From the IMG/VR virus record IMGVR_UViG_3300035670_000159, positions 1-64,000 of that record: DNA of 64,000 nucleotides; one strand, given 5' to 3'. A program made the position numbers and the translations under genes. This document shows positions 63,600 through 64,000 of this stretch, in pieces. The DNA is from a virus. Within the stretch, counting starts at the first letter, position 1. Every line of letters starts with the position of its first letter. The notes beneath the pieces are model-generated. The model ran no database searches. It was not told the origin of the DNA and was given only the letters and a program-made list of their open reading frames with translations.

Positions 63600-64000
63600 T
63601 AGAATCTCCAACCTAGTGTGAAAGGTCCGGTTTGATACAGAGGGTCAGTCTTACCGGGATTCTCTACGATGTTGTTATCTGGATTGGCTGCGTTTGCTTC
63701 CATGTCCGAGATAGAGACACCGCCAAAGTATCCTTGTAAGTTATTATACAGGGGGTTTAACTGAGGATTCTTAATGTACAGCTCAAGAGCAAGACGATAT
63801 TGTTCAGCGGCCTTTGACCCGCGTACCGAAAAGATGCTTACAGTTTCATCTGTTTGTTGTGAGAGCTTCAGAAGAATAATTCTTGCTGCGTCTACTGATG
63901 CTCTAATAATAGAGTTATTATTCTTTTCAAGCAGATAGGTATATTCATCATCTACCAGCAGTGGAAAGCCGGGGTCTAAATCGGCTACTTCAATTCGTAC
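63599..64000 (-). CDS. head-tail connector protein, 5' end outside window
   Basis: Frame open to the window end: EVADLDPGFPLLVDDEYTYL, ARIILLKLSQQTDETVSIFS, VRGSKAAEQYRLALELYIKN, ending FTLGWRF. Mostly helical with an R-G-x-x-A-A-E-Q segment, as in phage connector adaptor proteins. The start lies beyond 64000. Confidence 0.65.
   Translation of the reverse strand, partial: VRIEVADLDPGFPLLVDDEYTYLLEKNNNSIIRASVDAARIILLKLSQQTDETVSIFSVRGSKAAEQYRLALELYIKNPQLNPLYNNLQGYFGGVSISDMEANAANPDNNIVENPGKTDPLYQTGPFTLGWRF

Noticed and set aside
1-64000. CRISPR array, integrase, insertion sequence with transposase
   Set aside because: No regularly spaced repeats with unique spacers, no tyrosine or serine recombinase and no transposase gene were seen on either strand.

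Overview
The window is an AT-rich segment of a tailed double-stranded DNA phage genome, probably from a siphovirus that infects a Gram-negative host. The host type follows from the lysis cassette (holin-like protein, lysozyme-type endolysin, Rz with nested Rz1). The siphovirus call rests on a single 1,800-residue tape measure protein, a tail tube, tail assembly chaperones joined by a probable frameshift, and no visible sheath. No integrase and no recognised terminase or capsid gene lies in the window; head genes should continue beyond 64000. Host genus cannot be named from the sequence alone.

Layout. (1) 1-3727, plus strand: a helix-turn-helix protein cut by the window edge, an adenine and a cytosine DNA methyltransferase and small unknown genes. 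(2) 3728-4382: convergent non-coding zone with a nested 190-bp inverted repeat and two 22-bp dyads. (3) 4383-7490, minus strand: small genes of plasmid or accessory type, each often with its own terminator and promoter, ending in an 89-nt structured RNA (possibly C4-antisense-like) and a cluster of GATAATC motifs. (4) 7493-17527, minus strand: a dense operon of small, mostly unknown proteins, a SleB-type cell wall hydrolase, a YopX-like protein and, at its head, a protein with a family-A-polymerase-like palm. (5) 17528-17789: divergent promoters. (6) 17790-44142, plus strand: small early genes, a phosphatase-like protein, two deaminases, an HU-like protein, primase-helicase, family B DNA polymerase, an ADP-ribosyltransferase-like protein, two tRNA loci, a single-strand binding-like protein, 5'-3' exonuclease, endonuclease VII, phosphoesterase, MazG-like and dATP/dGTP diphosphohydrolases, an Acb2-like anti-CBASS candidate, ThyX, class I ribonucleotide reductase and a thioredoxin-like reductant. 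(7) 44246-64000, minus strand, read from head connector through tail to lysis.

The plus-strand block forms a self-contained replication and nucleotide-supply programme: primase-helicase, PolB, SSB and exonuclease copy the DNA; NrdA/NrdB, the reductant, ThyX, deaminases and nucleotide pyrophosphatases shape the dNTP pool. Five homing-type endonucleases (four HNH, one GIY-YIG) are scattered among essential genes, one of them inside a tRNA gene.

The tail region holds a G+C-rich cassette at about 46090-47830 whose edges fall inside two genes. It carries a seven-bladed beta-propeller protein, probably a host-range module. The most notable candidates for follow-up are the HNH-split tRNA, the Acb2-like gene, the structured RNA, the modular GIY-YIG endonuclease, the propeller cassette, the +1/-2 frameshift and the nested palindrome.
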